Position numbers and translations under genes: made by a program | In this document: in pieces, positions 6,559-8,360 of the stretch | How positions within the stretch are numbered: the stretch's first letter is position 1 | Layout: the number at the start of each line of letters is the position of its first letter | NCBI GenBank assembly: GCA_002170915.1 | Contig: NHHQ01000077.1 | Coordinates: 5,546 to 13,905 of the forward strand | Direction of reading: 5' to 3' | Source: Rhodospirillaceae bacterium TMED167 | Lineage (GTDB): Bacteria > Pseudomonadota > Alphaproteobacteria > Rhodospirillales_A > UBA2165 | Length of the DNA: 8,360 nt | The notes under the pieces: generated by a model | Database searches by the model: none | What the model was told of the DNA's origin: nothing | Seen by the model: only the letters and a program-made list of their open reading frames with translations

Positions 6559-7089
6559 ATGAAAAAAATAACCGTCATTCTCGGCACGTCCCGGCCCGGA
6601 AGCTATACATCTAAAGCGCTCGCCCTGATATTGGATGAATTTGCCAAGCACAAGGGCGTTCACGTGGACCTGATCGATCCGTCCCACCTAACCTTGTTGT
6701 TCCCCGGCCAAGACGGTAACAGAAAGGATCAGGAAATAATTCAGGAGATGGTTACTCAAGCGGACGGTATCGTATTTTCCACGCCTGAGTATCACGGCAG
6801 CATGAGTGCTGCCGCCAAGCTCATCATCGAAAACCTCTCCTTTCCCTCGGTTTTGGCGGATAAACCGGTGGCGATGATGGGAGTTGCCACCGGCGGCATC
6901 GGGGCGATCAAAACGCTGGAACAATTGCGCCTGACACTCTCCCACATCGGCGCCATCGTGTTGCCTTTCCCGGTCAGTGTGGCACGCGTCCAAAAAATCT
7001 TTACCAAGGACGGCATCTGCCAGGACGAGACCATTGAGAACCTGCTGCGCGGCCTCGCGGATCGCCTGCTCGAGTACATTGACGGCTAA
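6559..7089 (+). CDS. NADPH-dependent FMN reductase family protein (flavodoxin-like fold)
   Basis: Predicted cytosolic flavoprotein of 176 residues that uses NAD(P)H to reduce FMN or small electron acceptors such as quinones. The phosphate-binding loop GTSRPGSYTSK (9-19) follows the first strand, and STPEYHGSMSAAAK (74-87) is the flavin-contacting family signature. VATGGIGA (109-116) forms the third FMN-facing loop, and the C-terminal part (PFPVSVARVQKIF, 136-148; a DG turn at 151-152) is as in full-length members. The ATG is preceded by GGAAG at 6 bases. It is divergent from yajC, and the 48 bases to the next gene hold no clear terminator, so co-transcription with the ATPase gene is likely. 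An inverted repeat upstream may be its operator. The physiological substrate cannot be inferred. Confidence 0.92.
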   Translation: MKKITVILGTSRPGSYTSKALALILDEFAKHKGVHVDLIDPSHLTLLFPGQDGNRKDQEIIQEMVTQADGIVFSTPEYHGSMSAAAKLIIENLSFPSVLADKPVAMMGVATGGIGAIKTLEQLRLTLSHIGAIVLPFPVSVARVQKIFTKDGICQDETIENLLRGLADRLLEYIDG

Positions 7090-7137
7090 CATTCATATGG
7101 TAGGGTTTCGCGGCTTGATGAGCGGGAATAAAAATTA

Positions 7138-7995
7138 ATGAGTGAGCATAGTCTTGAACCGGTTTTAACACGTATCGCCGACGCCCTGGACCGTCTGGCG
7201 CCGCGCCCCGTGACACCTCCGGAACTGACGGGCGCAGACGCCTTTGTCTGGCATTCTGACCCGGAACGCCTCGAAGCTGTTTCGGACGTCAGCCGAATTG
7301 ACCTCGACCTTCTTCAGGGGATCGAGCAGCAGACACAAATACTTTATGACAACACAACGCGCTTTTCGGAGGGCTTGCCCGCCAATAACGCCCTACTGTG
7401 GGGCGCACGCGGCACCGGCAAAAGCTCTCTCATCAAAGCCGTGCACGCGCGCATCAACGAGGAAGATGGCGCTGACCTTGCGTTAGTAGAAATCCACCGG
7501 GAAGATATTCCCACCCTCCCGCAACTGCTGCATATCCTAAAAGACGCTGGTCGTCGGTGTCTGTTATTCTGTGACGATCTCTCCTTCGAAGTCGAAGATA
7601 CCACATTCAAGTCCCTAAAAGCTGTACTTGAAGGCGGCATTGAGGGACGGCCGGAAAACATCATCTTCTATGCGACATCAAACCGTCGCCATCTGATGCC
7701 CCGGGACATGATCGAAAACGAACGATCAAGCGCTATCCATACGGCGGAAACCGTCGAGGAGAAGGTCTCTCTCTCGGACAGATTCGGTCTGTGGCTTGGG
7801 TTTCATCCGGTCAAACAAGATACCTATTTTGACATTATCGAGGGTTATGCCACGGCGTTTGACCTTGACATCGATCGCGAACCCCTACGCGCCGAGGCGC
7901 TTGAGTGGTCCATGACCCGAGGCTCTCGGTCAGGCCGCGTGGCCTGGCAGTTCGTGCAGGACTTGGCAGGCAGGATGGGTCGAAAGATCAGGTAG
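7138..7995 (+). CDS. DUF815-family AAA-type ATPase
   Basis: Predicted cytosolic P-loop ATPase of 285 residues, the usual size of the DUF815 family, whose members resemble AAA+ proteins but lack an assigned role. Visible elements in order: an N-terminal helical region (1-80), Walker A GARGTGKS (89-96), Walker B CLLFCDDLSFE (141-151) with Asp146/Asp147, a sensor-1-like ATSNRRH (179-185), an SDRFG motif (213-217) whose Arg215 may serve as an arginine finger, and a C-terminal helical lid (225-285). All nucleotide-binding residues are intact, so it should be active. An in-frame stop at 7129-7131 makes 7138 the first possible ATG. The Shine-Dalgarno is weak (GCGGGA, 10 bases ahead), followed by the A/T-rich AATAAAAATTA. 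TTGACG (7079-7084) with TAGGGT 16 bases later is a weak promoter candidate. It converges on the M23 gene with a 5-base gap. Confidence 0.94.
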   Translation: MSEHSLEPVLTRIADALDRLAPRPVTPPELTGADAFVWHSDPERLEAVSDVSRIDLDLLQGIEQQTQILYDNTTRFSEGLPANNALLWGARGTGKSSLIKAVHARINEEDGADLALVEIHREDIPTLPQLLHILKDAGRRCLLFCDDLSFEVEDTTFKSLKAVLEGGIEGRPENIIFYATSNRRHLMPRDMIENERSSAIHTAETVEEKVSLSDRFGLWLGFHPVKQDTYFDIIEGYATAFDLDIDREPLRAEALEWSMTRGSRSGRVAWQFVQDLAGRMGRKIR

Positions 7996-8000
7996 GAGGG

Positions 8001-8360
8001 CTACCCGCCCGGTGCCACGCGGTTGGCCGTCCGCCGATTGGCGCGGCGACTGATTTGGCGGATTGGATCGACCGCCTTATTCCCTCGCCGAATTTCAAAG
8101 TGAAGTTGCGGGCGCCCGACATTGCCCGAATCTCCGACCTTTGCGACGACCTGACCTCGTTTTACTTTTTGTCCTCGCCGCACCAGCAGGGTCTCGTTAT
8201 GGGCGTATGCCGTTACCCAGCCATGGGCATGTTTTATAAGCAAAAGATTGCCAAACCCCCGGAGTTCATTCCCGGCATAGGCGACAATGCCGGATCGCGC
8301 TGCACGCACAGACGTGCCCCGATCGGCCAAAATGTTCACACCATCATTTCGCAACCCATA
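8001..8360 (-). CDS. NlpD/EnvC-like M23-domain protein, C-terminal 119 residues only
   Basis: The reading frame is open to the right edge, so the N-terminal part (in NlpD-type proteins a lipoprotein signal and LysM domain) lies outside. The visible LytM/M23 domain has NDGVNI (5-10), GIVAYAGNELRGFGNLLLIK (24-43), AYAHN (51-55), a hydrophobic lipoyl-like LVRRGQKVKRGQVVAKVGDSGN (59-80, in two strands) and LHFEIRRG (86-93), then a basic tail (104-119). In active M23 peptidases the first segment supplies His and Asp zinc ligands; here both are Asn, as the His is in NlpD-type activators. The later histidines (His54, His87) remain. It therefore probably does not cut peptidoglycan itself but activates cell-wall amidases in the periplasm during division. 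Substrate and localisation are by family inference. Confidence 0.9.
   Translation of the reverse strand, partial: YGLRNDGVNILADRGTSVRAARSGIVAYAGNELRGFGNLLLIKHAHGWVTAYAHNETLLVRRGQKVKRGQVVAKVGDSGNVGRPQLHFEIRRGNKAVDPIRQISRRANRRTANRVAPGG

Noticed and set aside
1..8360. Search for tRNA, rRNA, CRISPR, IS ends, att sites or riboswitches
   Set aside because: No cloverleaf, regularly spaced repeat, transposase fragment or known riboswitch core was seen; intergenic space is too small for most of these.

Overview
The window looks like a chromosomal piece of an alphaproteobacterium. The reasons are the protein-level character of YajC/SecD/SecF, the linkage of these genes to an Mth938-domain gene, a DUF815 ATPase and an NlpD-type M23 protein (an arrangement I know from alphaproteobacteria), and the moderately high GC content. 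A Rhodospirillales-like or related lineage is my guess; the sequence alone does not settle it. There is no sign of phage, insertion sequence, CRISPR, tRNA or rRNA. Coding density is very high and no stretch over 300 bases lacks a gene.

Layout. On the minus strand, reading from 6465 down to 1, lies one long, tightly spaced gene series: a promoter, yajC, secD, secF, an Mth938-domain gene, a 710-residue protein that looks like a GT-B (CgeB-like) glycosyltransferase fused to C-terminal TPR-like helices, and a family 2 glycosyltransferase that runs off the left edge. Gaps are 33, 12, 38, 11 and 2 bases. On the plus strand, divergent from yajC, are a flavodoxin-fold NADPH-dependent FMN reductase and a DUF815 AAA-type ATPase. 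The right edge holds the C-terminal part of a minus-strand NlpD/EnvC-like M23 protein, convergent with the ATPase gene and only 5 bases from it.

How the genes work together. YajC, SecD and SecF form the membrane subcomplex that helps SecYEG export proteins, with SecDF powered by the proton gradient; the acidic and basic channel residues are intact. The Mth938-domain protein is a common alphaproteobacterial companion of secDF with no firmly known bacterial role. The two glycosyltransferases at the end of the series are accessory. They look translationally linked to each other and probably glycosylate a surface protein or polysaccharide, but no substrate can be read from this window.

Most notable observations: a well-spaced promoter (TTCACC-17-TATAAT) whose predicted start falls on the A of the Mth938 gene's ATG, with no Shine-Dalgarno, suggesting a leaderless transcript; the glycosyltransferase pair appended to the sec operon; a 7+7 inverted repeat upstream of the FMN reductase; and an M23 domain that has lost two zinc ligands. 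Nothing here proves a new system; the glycosyltransferase pair is the best candidate for something undescribed.
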